This document shows positions 13,984 through 20,926 of a stretch of DNA of 20,926 bases, one piece after another (the stretch's first letter is position 1; every line of letters starts with the position of its first letter). The stretch is from contig JACKPB010000021.1 in NCBI GenBank assembly GCA_024233875.1, forward strand, positions 1 to 20,926, read 5' to 3'. A program made the position numbers and the translations under genes. The stretch comes from Leptospiraceae bacterium (GTDB lineage Bacteria; Spirochaetota; Leptospiria; Leptospirales; Leptospiraceae). Below the pieces are notes generated by a model. It was not told where the DNA came from, made no database searches, and saw only the letters and a list, made by a program, of their open reading frames with translations.

Positions 13984-15269
13984 ACTGTTTTTTTGATTGA
14001 ATCCAAACCTTTCAATTTCGCCTCCAGTTTGCACTTGGGATATTGCCCGGGTTCCAGTTTCGTTCCTATATAACCTATAGCTTCCTTTCTTGAGATAATG
14101 TTCATATCCCATCCCGGTTCGACATGCTTGCACTCATACTTTCTTCCCTTGCAGAGAATTTGTGTGGGGTTGTTTCTCGGGTAAGCCCAGGCCTGATCTT
14201 TGAAGATGCATTCATTTTCAACACCGGCTATGTGCTTAACTTTCTTAACTTCCACTTCAAACTCTTTGAAAGTAGAAGTCATAAGATCTGCAAATTCCTT
14301 TAAGAACAAACCTTTCTCGGAATTGTAAGCAAAACTTATAATTAATTTTTCGTATTTGTCCTCAGTGCCTTCCAGTTTCTTTTCAAGAGTTTGGATGAAC
14401 TTTGAAATCTTTATTGCTTCACCAATAATTGAGACTGCTCGACTGACTTCGGGATCTTCTTCTGATCCGGATCCTTCCTCAGTACTTCCTGCATCCTCAT
14501 ACTCACCCATCTTTGTCAAAGAACCACCTGAGAGATCAAACTTTCCGGCTTCTATTCTTAAATTTTCTCCAAAATCCATGTCCAGCTTTTGAAGATCAAG
14601 GGTATTGAGAGCCTGGACTACAGGATCCGCCATGTTCAATTTTCCTAATAGACTGGCACTCATTTTACTAATATTGGTCAGATCATTTCCGTTGCTAACT
14701 CCTACTTTCCAATAATCAGTATCCACAAGACTGATATCAAAAAATAATCCGGCCAGAAAGGAATGCCGATGTATCAATCTAACGGAAAAAGATGTTTGAA
14801 TGACAGCCCCGAGAGAGAGAAGGGCAAGATTGATTATGTGATCAAAAAATGGTTTGTTCTCCATCAACAATCGAAAGAGAAACATAACTATTTTAGAATT
14901 GTAGAAGGAGTTTTCGATGATACCTCTATAATTATTCGTACCACCTTTACTATTCTCATATAGATGACCCAGAAACTTATTGCTTTTCTCGACAACCTCA
15001 AAGGTTTCTTTTGCCAAACGTATTCTTAATTTTTCAACTACACCCTTGTTCAAAATGATTTTTAGAATGGAAATGTGTTTCCCTTCTAAATTCATAATTT
15101 TTTTTATAGTAGATTCATTGAGACTGATTCCTTCCTTAACCATCACATTTCCGGATGAATCCTGAATAGGCTCTTTTAGCTGAACAACTCCGTATAGGTC
15201 ATTTGCAAAGATAAATTTATAAAAATCCGAACTGTCTTTAAATTCGATTTCATCTTTTTTAATTATCAT
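13971..15269 (-). CDS. degenerate HD-GYP-like protein
   Basis: A 432-residue protein. Residues 30-60 (LKEPIQDSSGNVMVKEGISL) match the N-terminal beta segment seen before many HD-GYP phosphodiesterase domains. DHIINLALLSLGAV (143-156) and FLAGLFFDISLVD (171-183) then align with the HD-GYP helices that normally read H-x-x-N-x-A-L-L-S-L and AGLLHDIGK. His144 is retained, but the defining HD pair is FD (Phe177-Asp178) and no GYP motif follows, so cyclic-di-GMP hydrolysis is unlikely and a sensor or binding role is more plausible. An acidic Ser/Gly/Glu linker (257-275) separates a C-terminal region with Cys354, Cys373, Cys380 and Cys413, possibly a metal site, which I do not recognise. It lies 31 bases or more downstream of the pterin enzyme gene on the same strand. 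Confidence 0.55.
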   Translation of the reverse strand: MIIKKDEIEFKDSSDFYKFIFANDLYGVVQLKEPIQDSSGNVMVKEGISLNESTIKKIMNLEGKHISILKIILNKGVVEKLRIRLAKETFEVVEKSNKFLGHLYENSKGGTNNYRGIIENSFYNSKIVMFLFRLLMENKPFFDHIINLALLSLGAVIQTSFSVRLIHRHSFLAGLFFDISLVDTDYWKVGVSNGNDLTNISKMSASLLGKLNMADPVVQALNTLDLQKLDMDFGENLRIEAGKFDLSGGSLTKMGEYEDAGSTEEGSGSEEDPEVSRAVSIIGEAIKISKFIQTLEKKLEGTEDKYEKLIISFAYNSEKGLFLKEFADLMTSTFKEFEVEVKKVKHIAGVENECIFKDQAWAYPRNNPTQILCKGRKYECKHVEPGWDMNIISRKEAIGYIGTKLEPGQYPKCKLEAKLKGLDSIKKTVKKA

Positions 15270-15300
15270 TTTATAGTTCCCGGTAGATGATTAAGATACA

Positions 15301-15708
15301 TCAAGATTCTTCTGAAGGTTCAAAATATGCAAAATTCTCGGGACCTTCATGGATCACAATCCTCTTGATCTTTCCTCCCGTTTCTTTTACATCTTTAATT
15401 AGCCCTTTATAAAACCAGAGGGACACGTTTTCGGACGTAGGATTGATATTTTCAAAATCTTTATGTTTATTTATCAATATATGATCTATACTCTTTACCA
15501 GTTCGTCCAGACGAAGCCTTACCTGGAGGAAGTCGTAACTAATCCCATCTTCCCTGAGATTCGTTTCAGAAGCCAGGAAAACTTCTACTTTCCAGGAGTG
15601 TCCGTGAATCTCTTCATCACTCCCATCGGGATAATAATTGTAAAGATAATGAGCAGACTCAAACCTACCTTCGATTTTTATATAGAACTGCCCCAAAGAT
15701 TGATTCAT
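15301..15708 (-). CDS. 6-pyruvoyltetrahydropterin synthase paralogue, PTPS-III type
   Basis: A 135-residue T-fold enzyme of the PTPS/QueD family. The zinc ligands are His20 (FESAH) and His35/His37 (HGH). NPTSEN (89-94), DH (75-76) and the pterin-anchoring Glu121 (IHEGPENF) are all in place. The catalytic Cys is absent: the residues before HGH read DEEI, giving the ExxHGH pattern with Glu32 of PTPS-III. Published work on this group showed that such enzymes form 6-hydroxymethyldihydropterin from dihydroneopterin triphosphate and replace FolB in folate synthesis, including in spirochaetes. I therefore infer a folate role rather than queuosine. The start is uncertain: ATG 15708 is used here, and GTG 15717 is 3 codons upstream; GAGAGG sits too close to the ATG. 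No other folate gene is nearby. Confidence 0.85.
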   Translation of the reverse strand: MNQSLGQFYIKIEGRFESAHYLYNYYPDGSDEEIHGHSWKVEVFLASETNLREDGISYDFLQVRLRLDELVKSIDHILINKHKDFENINPTSENVSLWFYKGLIKDVKETGGKIKRIVIHEGPENFAYFEPSEES

Positions 15709-15946
15709 ACCTCTCACAATTTAGATAAGAATCGAATAGAAAAGACATTTTTTATTCGGTTCTTAGTATTTTGAATTCTCAATTCAATTTCTAAAAGGAA
15801 ATCTCTTGATGAGACAAAATTACTCTTTTGAATCCTGTCCAAAGTCCCCCGACTCAAATTCATGTAATTAGAATTGCAAAAAAATCCATTGCTGAAAAAA
15901 TACAATTGGAAAACTAGTCTAAATAGAATAAGAAAAGAGGTAATTT
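15709..15946. promoter_or_regulatory. divergent promoter region with two inverted repeats
   Basis: This 238-base region separates the minus-strand pterin gene from the plus-strand DUF1858 gene. It contains a 13-base stem, 15726-15738 with 15753-15765 (TAAGAATCGAATA / TATTCGGTTCTTA, one G-U pair on plus-strand RNA), and a perfect 7-base stem TTGAATT / AATTCAA (15771-15777 and 15781-15787). I could not place convincing -35/-10 boxes. The first stem would fall in the leader of the pterin gene mRNA. Confidence 0.45.
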
Positions 15947-16171
15947 ATGCAGAGTACACAACCAAGATTTTTCAAAGAAATGACTGTAGGAGAAGCTATG
16001 CAGGTTCACCCTGAGGCAGGATTGGTATTCTCCAGTTATCACCTCGGTGGTTGCTCTCATTGTTCCATCAATGAGATCGAAACTATCGAACAGGTTTGCC
16101 AGGGCTACGGAGTAGAAGTAGAAACTCTTGTAGAAAGTTTAAACAATCTCTTCAGCGAAGACGAAGAATAG
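15947..16171 (+). CDS. DUF1858 redox-disulfide protein
   Basis: A 74-residue protein that is a single DUF1858 domain, a group often annotated as hybrid-cluster-associated redox disulfide proteins. The hallmark is the CxxC in LGGCSHCSI (Cys36, Cys39). MTVGEAMQVHPEAGLVF (12-28) is the typical opening helix region and ETIEQVCQGYGVEVETLVES closes the domain. There is a third Cys at 51. It has no signal peptide and is probably cytoplasmic, with a proposed thiol or Fe-S related role that has not been shown. AGAGG lies about 6-7 bases before the ATG. A strong hairpin follows 13 bases after its stop. No hybrid-cluster protein gene is visible in the window. Confidence 0.88.
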   Translation: MQSTQPRFFKEMTVGEAMQVHPEAGLVFSSYHLGGCSHCSINEIETIEQVCQGYGVEVETLVESLNNLFSEDEE

Positions 16172-16184
16172 TAAAAAGATTCCC

Positions 16185-16215
16185 ATCCCCGCGATTCTTG
16201 CGGGGATAATTTCTT
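16185..16215 (+). terminator. hairpin after the DUF1858 gene, terminator-like
   Basis: A perfect 8-base stem ATCCCCGC (16185-16192) / GCGGGGAT (16200-16207) with a 7-base loop is followed by AATTTCTT. It is GC-rich and lies just after the DUF1858 stop, but ends only 12 bases before the next start codon, so it could also control translation of the WYL gene. Confidence 0.6.
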
Positions 16216-16219
16216 ATTC

Positions 16220-17230
16220 ATGCAATCTCAATCAGACGATCTCCCGATCAATCCTTCTCAGATCAACGAAACCGAAGAGAGGTTATTGGTTCTCTTACTA
16301 AATTTATTGAAGGCTCCCAAGGGACTTGACTTCCATCAGATCCGTTCCCGGATGAAATCTTACTATTCCAATCCAACCATTGAATCCGATCAAAAAAAAC
16401 TACAAAGAGACATTCAAGAACTAGAAAAGCAGGGAGTTAAGATCCGATTTTTAAAGGAAAATGCCTACGGAGATTACAACGTCTACCGCATTGAGGACTA
16501 CGAACCGGACAGAGAACTGAGTCTCTCAGAAGAAGAGATGGAGACTCTATCCCTTTTGATCCTCAAAGAACTGAACAAAAATTTCCAATTGGAACTTTTC
16601 ACAGCCAGTCAAAAGATCTTCAAAAAGAACCTTAATTTATTCCCGAAAATTAGCAAACCGAGGATACTTTCTCCGGCAGAAATCGAAGAAAAAGAGAATC
16701 TCTTATTGAATATCTTTACGGCTGTCAAAAATAAAAATCCTCTCAGAATTCTCTACTTCAAATCAGAGCCTGACGATGCGGTCGAGAAAGATATAGATCC
16801 CATACATGTTTTGAAAAGAAACTCAATCGACTCCTACCTTTTGGCTTATGATAGAAAGGAAAGAAAGAAAAAACGTTACCTCATACCAAAAATCCTTCGT
16901 GCCACCGAAATCAACGGCGAGTTTTTGAAAGATCACAAAACCACAGATTCTGATTTCAATTACCATCAATTGTCCTTCCCGGTTCGAGAAGAAGAGGAAT
17001 TGGTCCTCGAATGTGAACCGAATCAGATTTACAAACTCAAAAATTTTTTATATCCTCATCCCTTCACTCAGGACGGAAATCGAATCACTCTAAAAGTAAC
17101 CAATCGGGCTCCGCTTTTTAACTTTCTTTGGAAAGAGAATGATGTAGTCCTACGGATCTCATCCTCTGAATTTCTGGGTGAATTCAAAAACTATTTAGAG
17201 GATTTAAAATCAGGTCTGAACTCAGGTTAA
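16220..17230 (+). CDS. WYL-domain transcriptional regulator
   Basis: A 336-residue protein with the YafY/PafC layout: an N-terminal winged helix (about 18-90: ERLLVLLLNLLKAPKGLDFH, then SDQKKLQRDIQELEKQGVKI) and a central WYL domain. The WYL core reads SYLLAYDRKERKKKRY (205-220), with Ser in place of the usual Trp but Tyr-Leu and the Arg/Lys-rich strand kept. A WCX-like C-terminal region follows (about 250-330). Such proteins sense ligands, often nucleic-acid-derived molecules, and act on DNA-damage, phage-defence or metabolic genes. The start ATG lies 12 bases after a strong hairpin and has no good Shine-Dalgarno; the nearest G-rich bases are inside the hairpin arm. The target is unknown; the transporter downstream, 76 bases away, is a candidate. 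Confidence 0.8.
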   Translation: MQSQSDDLPINPSQINETEERLLVLLLNLLKAPKGLDFHQIRSRMKSYYSNPTIESDQKKLQRDIQELEKQGVKIRFLKENAYGDYNVYRIEDYEPDRELSLSEEEMETLSLLILKELNKNFQLELFTASQKIFKKNLNLFPKISKPRILSPAEIEEKENLLLNIFTAVKNKNPLRILYFKSEPDDAVEKDIDPIHVLKRNSIDSYLLAYDRKERKKKRYLIPKILRATEINGEFLKDHKTTDSDFNYHQLSFPVREEEELVLECEPNQIYKLKNFLYPHPFTQDGNRITLKVTNRAPLFNFLWKENDVVLRISSSEFLGEFKNYLEDLKSGLNSG

Positions 17231-17306
17231 TTCTTATTATGCATTCTTCATTTGCCGATACTCATAAAGTATACGTCTTCAAAATAGTCTCTCTTAAAGG
17301 AAAACT

Positions 17307-18773
17307 ATGGATTTACGGTTAAACATCATTTCCCTTGTGGGAATCTATTTTCTCTGTTTTGTAGCCTGGCTGACTTCTGAAAATCGGAAGAATGTTCCCT
17401 GGGACACGATCAAATGGGGAGTAGGAATTCAGTTTGTTTTAGGCTTTTTCATTTTTGTAATCCCGGTCACACGGGAGACTATAGTCTACTTGAATGATGC
17501 ACTCAATCTTCTGCTGGATGCCTCAGAAGCAGGTGCCAGATTCCTTTTCGGAAAGAGTTTTGTCCCTGTTCCCGGAAGTGGTCCGGTCACTCCTACAGAT
17601 CTGGTAAACCCACAAACCGGTATCTTTGACCCCTCCACAATTGTAAATCCTCAGACCGGTCTCATTCACCCGAATCGATTGAACAATGGATTTGTGTTTG
17701 CTTTCCGATCCTTACCGCAGGTCATATTTTTCTCAGCCATCATCAGCCTACTCTACCGGATGAATGCCATCCAGCCCATCATCTCATTTTTCGCCAAAGC
17801 GTTTTATCGAACCATGAGAGTGAGTGGAGCCGAAGCCCTATCCGGTTCAGCAAACATTTTCGTTGGAATTGAATCCATCATAGCCATCAAACCCTTTCTC
17901 CAAACAATGACCAGAAGTGAAATCACTGCGATTCTAACTTCCTGCTTCGGATCCATTTCCTCTACAGTCCTGGGACTTTATGCAGGGATGCTCAGACCGA
18001 CGTTTCCAAATATCACCGGTCACCTGGTTTCAGCTTCCATTCTTACGATTCCGGCCTGTTTTGTGATGGCAAAGATCATTGTGCCCGAGACCGGTGTCCC
18101 TGACACAATGGGTGGAATCCCTGAAGAAAAGGAAGATCCCGATGCTCAAAAGCCATCCTATATGGATGCCCTGATCCTCGGAGCTCTGGATGGAGTCAAA
18201 ATGGCTGTTGGTATTGCTGCGGTTCTCATCGCGATTCTCGGAATGGTAGAACTCCTGGACATGGTTTTCAAGATTGCCGCCTCCTGGGGAAACACTCAGG
18301 TCCTACCGACAGATGTTTGGTACATAGCAGGCTTCAAGTATCTGAAAGTAGGGATAGGAACTGTCTTCCAATACGTCACCCTGAATAATATTTTTGGAGT
18401 CTTTTTTCTCCCACTCACATTTTTTACCGGTGTCTCTCTGGAATTTTCAGAAATTTGGAAATCTTCAGTCCTAATAGGTCAAAGATTTCTTCAAACATCC
18501 GTCCCTCCTTATCTTGCCCTTGCAAAACTATCCTCTGCTGGAGAAATCTCAAACAGAGCGCTTTTGATAGTCAGCTACGCTCTCTGCGGATTCGCCCATG
18601 TACCCTCGATTGGAATATTTGTTGGTGGCATGACAAACCTCATGCCTTCGAGAGCTCACGAAATCAGCTCGCTGGCATGGAAGTCAGTCTGGGCCGCGAC
18701 TCTGGCAACTCTCATGACAGGATGCATCGCCGGGTTGTACGACTTCGGTCTACCGTCAGTACTGGGCAAATAA
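17307..18773 (+). CDS. CNT-family (NupC-like) transporter with altered substrate site
   Basis: A 488-residue concentrative nucleoside transporter-like membrane protein. The family architecture is clear: N-terminal helices, the gate region SLPQVIFFSAIISLLYRM (135-152), SGSANIFVGIES followed by KPFL (179-198), and the C-terminal ALCGFAHVPSIGIFVGG block. Positions that bind nucleoside in the Vibrio CNT structure differ by my hand alignment: GQTE reads VGIE (Gln and Thr lost, Glu189 kept), LNEFVAY reads QTSVPPY (Glu lost) and GFANFSS reads GFAHVPS (Asn to His). It also has an extra hydrophilic segment (about 83-127) with two copies of VNPQTG. The substrate may therefore not be a common nucleoside. 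AAAGGA precedes the ATG. A 13-base inverted repeat follows the stop. Confidence 0.8.
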   Translation: MDLRLNIISLVGIYFLCFVAWLTSENRKNVPWDTIKWGVGIQFVLGFFIFVIPVTRETIVYLNDALNLLLDASEAGARFLFGKSFVPVPGSGPVTPTDLVNPQTGIFDPSTIVNPQTGLIHPNRLNNGFVFAFRSLPQVIFFSAIISLLYRMNAIQPIISFFAKAFYRTMRVSGAEALSGSANIFVGIESIIAIKPFLQTMTRSEITAILTSCFGSISSTVLGLYAGMLRPTFPNITGHLVSASILTIPACFVMAKIIVPETGVPDTMGGIPEEKEDPDAQKPSYMDALILGALDGVKMAVGIAAVLIAILGMVELLDMVFKIAASWGNTQVLPTDVWYIAGFKYLKVGIGTVFQYVTLNNIFGVFFLPLTFFTGVSLEFSEIWKSSVLIGQRFLQTSVPPYLALAKLSSAGEISNRALLIVSYALCGFAHVPSIGIFVGGMTNLMPSRAHEISSLAWKSVWAATLATLMTGCIAGLYDFGLPSVLGK

Positions 18774-18783
18774 CGTATCACAT

Positions 18784-18823
18784 TAATATTGCTTCCTACC
18801 TAAAAAATACGGAAGCAATATTA
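18784..18823 (+). terminator. long inverted repeat downstream of the CNT gene
   Basis: TAATATTGCTTCC (18784-18796) pairs perfectly with GGAAGCAATATTA (18811-18823), a 13-base stem with a 14-base loop, beginning 11 bases after the stop. There is no T-run behind it on either strand, so it may stabilise the mRNA end or terminate weakly. Confidence 0.5.
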
Positions 18824-18888
18824 GAATTTCCTAATACAAAAAACAGACTTAAGATATTAAACATAAATCGAATTCTAAGCATATAATC

Positions 18889-18917
18889 TTGACAATTTAT
18901 CTTTTCTCAATTAGTTT
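18889..18917 (+). promoter_or_regulatory. probable promoter of the NTF2-like gene
   Basis: A perfect TTGACA (18889-18894) is followed after 17 bases by TAGTTT (18912-18917), a weak -10. It is about 24 bases before the ATG at 18941 and is the best sigma70-like -35 box I found in the window. Confidence 0.5.
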
Positions 18918-18940
18918 GGAAAAAGAGCTATTATTTATCT

Positions 18941-19420
18941 ATGAATGAAAATGAACTCCTGATTCAAAGGTTTTACCAAGCCTTCCAAGCCAAAGACAAA
19001 AAGACCATGCTGGAATGTTACCACGATGAGGCAGAATTCCGGGATCCAGTTTTTGGTATTGTGAGAGGGGTAGCTGTCAAAGCTATGTGGCTGATGTTGA
19101 TTGAAAAAGGTTCGGACATTCGGGTCGAATTTAAAAATATTATCGCCAATGAGACAGAAGGTAAGTGTGATTGGACAGCCATCTATACTTATTCAAAAAC
19201 AGATCGCCTCATCACAAATCGGATAAAGGCCAGCTTCAAGTTCAAGGATGGGAAGATATTCTTCCATCGGGACAGTTTCAGTCTCTGGAGATGGTCAGGT
19301 ATGGCTCTGGGCTTCCCCGGATACATCCTGGGATTCACTCCTTTCATACAAAATCAAATCAAAACAGAAGCTCAAAACGGACTTCGTCTCTATATCAAAC
19401 GAAAACGAATGACAGGTTGA
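18941..19420 (+). CDS. NTF2/SnoaL-like fold protein
   Basis: A 159-residue protein of the NTF2-like/SnoaL superfamily, a cone-shaped fold used by ketosteroid isomerases, polyketide cyclases and many uncharacterised bacterial proteins. The opening LLIQRFYQAFQAKDKKTMLE, then CYHDEAEFRDPVFG (6-39), is the classic start of this fold, and KFKDGKIFFHRDSFSLWRW (about 100-118) is its closing strand signature. The first half predicts a pocket, but no catalytic pair can be assigned by eye. The C-terminal tail (about 119-159, LGFPGYILGFTPF) is hydrophobic and may contact membrane or another protein. It has its own probable promoter. It converges with the methyltransferase gene, leaving 12 bases between the two. 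Function unknown. Confidence 0.8.
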   Translation: MNENELLIQRFYQAFQAKDKKTMLECYHDEAEFRDPVFGIVRGVAVKAMWLMLIEKGSDIRVEFKNIIANETEGKCDWTAIYTYSKTDRLITNRIKASFKFKDGKIFFHRDSFSLWRWSGMALGFPGYILGFTPFIQNQIKTEAQNGLRLYIKRKRMTG

Positions 19421-19432
19421 CTGGATTTTCGC

Positions 19433-20293
19433 TTAGTTCGTTTTTTTCTTAGCTACAGCAAAAAGAGTATTGTTCAACATCAAAGTCTCCAGACTCAATT
19501 TCCAAATCAAATTTGTAGCGTAATAGAATCCAATTTTTCCTAGCTTTCCGAGATTGCTCTTGCTTCCCGAAACAGAAAGAATGGGTTTCAAAATGGTAAA
19601 CGATGGTTCCTCAAACTGACAATCCAAAAGTAGACGTTTCAAACTGGCCCGATTGTAGTCGTTGATGTGATCTCTGGCTTCGAGATAGTGAACCCCTTCT
19701 TTCATACCTTTTAGAAGTTTTTTAAGACGGGCTTTGTAAAGTTGAATAGGGAAATTGGGAGTTTGAAGAAAGAGAAAGCCACCCGGTTTTAAAATTGTGT
19801 ATAGATATTCCAATAATGAGTGAGGCTTTGGAATGTGCTCGATGACATCCCAGAGTGTAATCACATCGATAGAGTTCTCTTCGATTCCGCTTTCCTGAAC
19901 GATTCCTTCATGGACATGAATCAGCCCATTGGTTTGCTTTGCAAAATGAACAGCCTTGGATGACATTTCATAACCGATGGCATGCCAACCCGGTCTCTTC
20001 TCCGAAACCATTTTTACAAAAAAACCCAGACCGCACCCTACATCCAAAATCTTCCCGGTCTCTGAATGTAAAAATTTCTGAATGAATTCCGAATAGATCT
20101 CTCTATGTGCTAAGTCCCACCAATCTAAATCAAAAGACTCCCCTTCGTCTCCCCAATACCCATCATAGTGCTCTGCCTGTTCAAAAGAGGAAAATGCATG
20201 CCCGCAATCCAGACATTTCAGAATGGGGATCTCGTGCTCACGAAAAACTTCTTTATTTTTTTTACTTCCGCAGATGTAGCAATTAGAGTTCAA
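19433..20293 (-). CDS. zinc-finger SAM-dependent methyltransferase
   Basis: A 286-residue class-I methyltransferase with an N-terminal zinc finger (CYIC, Cys5/Cys8, and CLDC, Cys27/Cys30) found in sugar and small-molecule methyltransferases. SAM motif I is LDVGCGLGF (83-91), the acidic ribose residue is Glu109 in GYEMS, and motif IV reads LWDVIEH (147-153), followed by LKPGGFLFLQTPN (168-180). The start is TTG 20293: the zinc-finger cysteines require it and no ATG precedes them. AAGGA lies about 7 bases upstream. The start overlaps the stop of the preceding gene as TTGA, so translation is coupled to it. Members of this layout often act on sugar nucleotides or glycans, but the substrate here is not shown. 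Confidence 0.9.
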   Translation of the reverse strand: MNSNCYICGSKKNKEVFREHEIPILKCLDCGHAFSSFEQAEHYDGYWGDEGESFDLDWWDLAHREIYSEFIQKFLHSETGKILDVGCGLGFFVKMVSEKRPGWHAIGYEMSSKAVHFAKQTNGLIHVHEGIVQESGIEENSIDVITLWDVIEHIPKPHSLLEYLYTILKPGGFLFLQTPNFPIQLYKARLKKLLKGMKEGVHYLEARDHINDYNRASLKRLLLDCQFEEPSFTILKPILSVSGSKSNLGKLGKIGFYYATNLIWKLSLETLMLNNTLFAVAKKKTN

Positions 20294-20853
20294 TATTTTT
20301 CCTTTTCATATGAATAAAAAACATCCCAGACACCCCAGAATCGCCCCCCCTCTTCTACATCAGGCTGGAGTTTGATATACAATCTTCCATCCTTAACTTC
20401 TCTCCGATCGATTTCCAACTGGACCGGATTTTTTTCTGTGACTCCACTTACATATCGTACTGTTTTTCTATGCTTTCCATTTACAAGGATGTGCATTGTC
20501 CGTGTTGGGTACTTTGTATTTTGTCTGGATTCATAAGTAGTCAAATCTAGGTAAAGAAAGAATTTCCGGTGATCTGATTTGTCCACCTCTAAAAAAAAAC
20601 TCAGTCCGGAGGCCGGAATCATCCTACAACTGGAACTCAAGAGTCCGCCCAGTGGATGATTGGGGTAAAGGAACAATCCCTGAAAGAGTGCCCATCTCTG
20701 TAGCTCCGGGTAGGTGGCAAAATCTTCACCTTTTAGAGATTTATCCCGATTAGAATCTTCAATAAAATCAAAACTTATGGAGGTCTTAATGTTCTCCTGT
20801 GCGGACATGGAAGAGATAAAAGCGAAAAATACAAGTAAGAAGAATTTACTCAT
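20290..20853 (-). CDS. secreted protein of unknown function
   Basis: A 187-residue protein with a clear signal peptide (MSKFFLLVFFAFISSMSAQE, probable cleavage after SAQ or nearby) and no lipobox Cys, so it is probably periplasmic or exported. The mature part has alternating hydrophobic strands (LSFFLEVD, KFFLYLDLTTYES, MHILVNGKHRKTVRYVSG) and ends with GGRFWGVWDVFYSYEKEKY, suggesting a beta-sandwich, carbohydrate-binding-like shape; I do not recognise the family. A run of seven G bases (20344-20350 on the plus strand as C) encodes Gly-Gly near the C-terminus. The stop overlaps the start of the methyltransferase gene by 4 bases, so the two are co-expressed. No obvious ribosome binding site precedes the ATG. 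Confidence 0.7.
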   Translation of the reverse strand: MSKFFLLVFFAFISSMSAQENIKTSISFDFIEDSNRDKSLKGEDFATYPELQRWALFQGLFLYPNHPLGGLLSSSCRMIPASGLSFFLEVDKSDHRKFFLYLDLTTYESRQNTKYPTRTMHILVNGKHRKTVRYVSGVTEKNPVQLEIDRREVKDGRLYIKLQPDVEEGGRFWGVWDVFYSYEKEKY

Positions 20854-20926
20854 AGTTGTAAATAAATTCGCTTGGCAATATCCTTCAATCGGAAAAGTTA
20901 TTATTGTAGAAAAAGGTTAGCATTGA

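Noticed and set aside
15301..15708. QueD (queuosine synthesis)
   Set aside because: The catalytic Cys is missing and Glu occupies the adjacent PTPS-III position.

Overview
The window is AT-rich chromosomal DNA, densely packed, with no rRNA or tRNA genes, no intact mobile element and no CRISPR array. The set of proteins fits a Leptospira-like spirochaete: a PTPS-III type pterin enzyme with Glu in place of the catalytic Cys, a TolB-N/PEGA envelope protein, divergent RnfC/RnfD-like proteins, an orphan EIIA(Ntr) and a PTS-less, ABC-permease-rich operon. This assignment rests on remembered family distributions and was not tested by a search.

Left part (1-4750). The first 734 bases hold no intact gene, only what look like decayed coding fragments. 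Minus-strand genes for a 3-methyladenine DNA glycosylase (tag), an SDR-type NAD(P)-binding protein and a TfoX N-terminal-domain protein follow, separated by a 518-base gap with another decayed fragment and a cluster of GC-rich hairpins. A plus-strand membrane-anchored metallophosphoesterase comes next.

Central block (4755-13939, plus strand). A family-2 membrane glycosyltransferase is followed by a tightly spaced run: a small Cys-rich protein, an RnfC-like Fe-S protein, an RnfD/NqrB-like membrane protein, a PtsN-like EIIA, two Dpp/Opp-type permease subunits and a TolB-N/PEGA-domain envelope protein. Four of these genes overlap end to end, and the others are separated by at most 23 bases. carA and a small DUF5808-like gene follow after 71 bases, ending at a strong intrinsic terminator. 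This block is the most interesting part of the window: each piece is an orphan or a stripped version of a familiar machine (no RnfABEG, no ABC ATPase or binding protein, no EIIB/EIIC), yet they are arranged as one translationally coupled unit.

Right part (13971-20926). Two minus-strand genes, PTPS-III and a degenerate HD-GYP-like protein, are transcribed away from a divergent region with inverted repeats. On the plus strand are a DUF1858 CxxC protein, a WYL-domain regulator, a CNT-family transporter with altered substrate-site residues, and an NTF2/SnoaL-like protein. The window ends with a minus-strand pair: a secreted protein of unknown function coupled through a TTGA overlap to a Zn-finger SAM methyltransferase.
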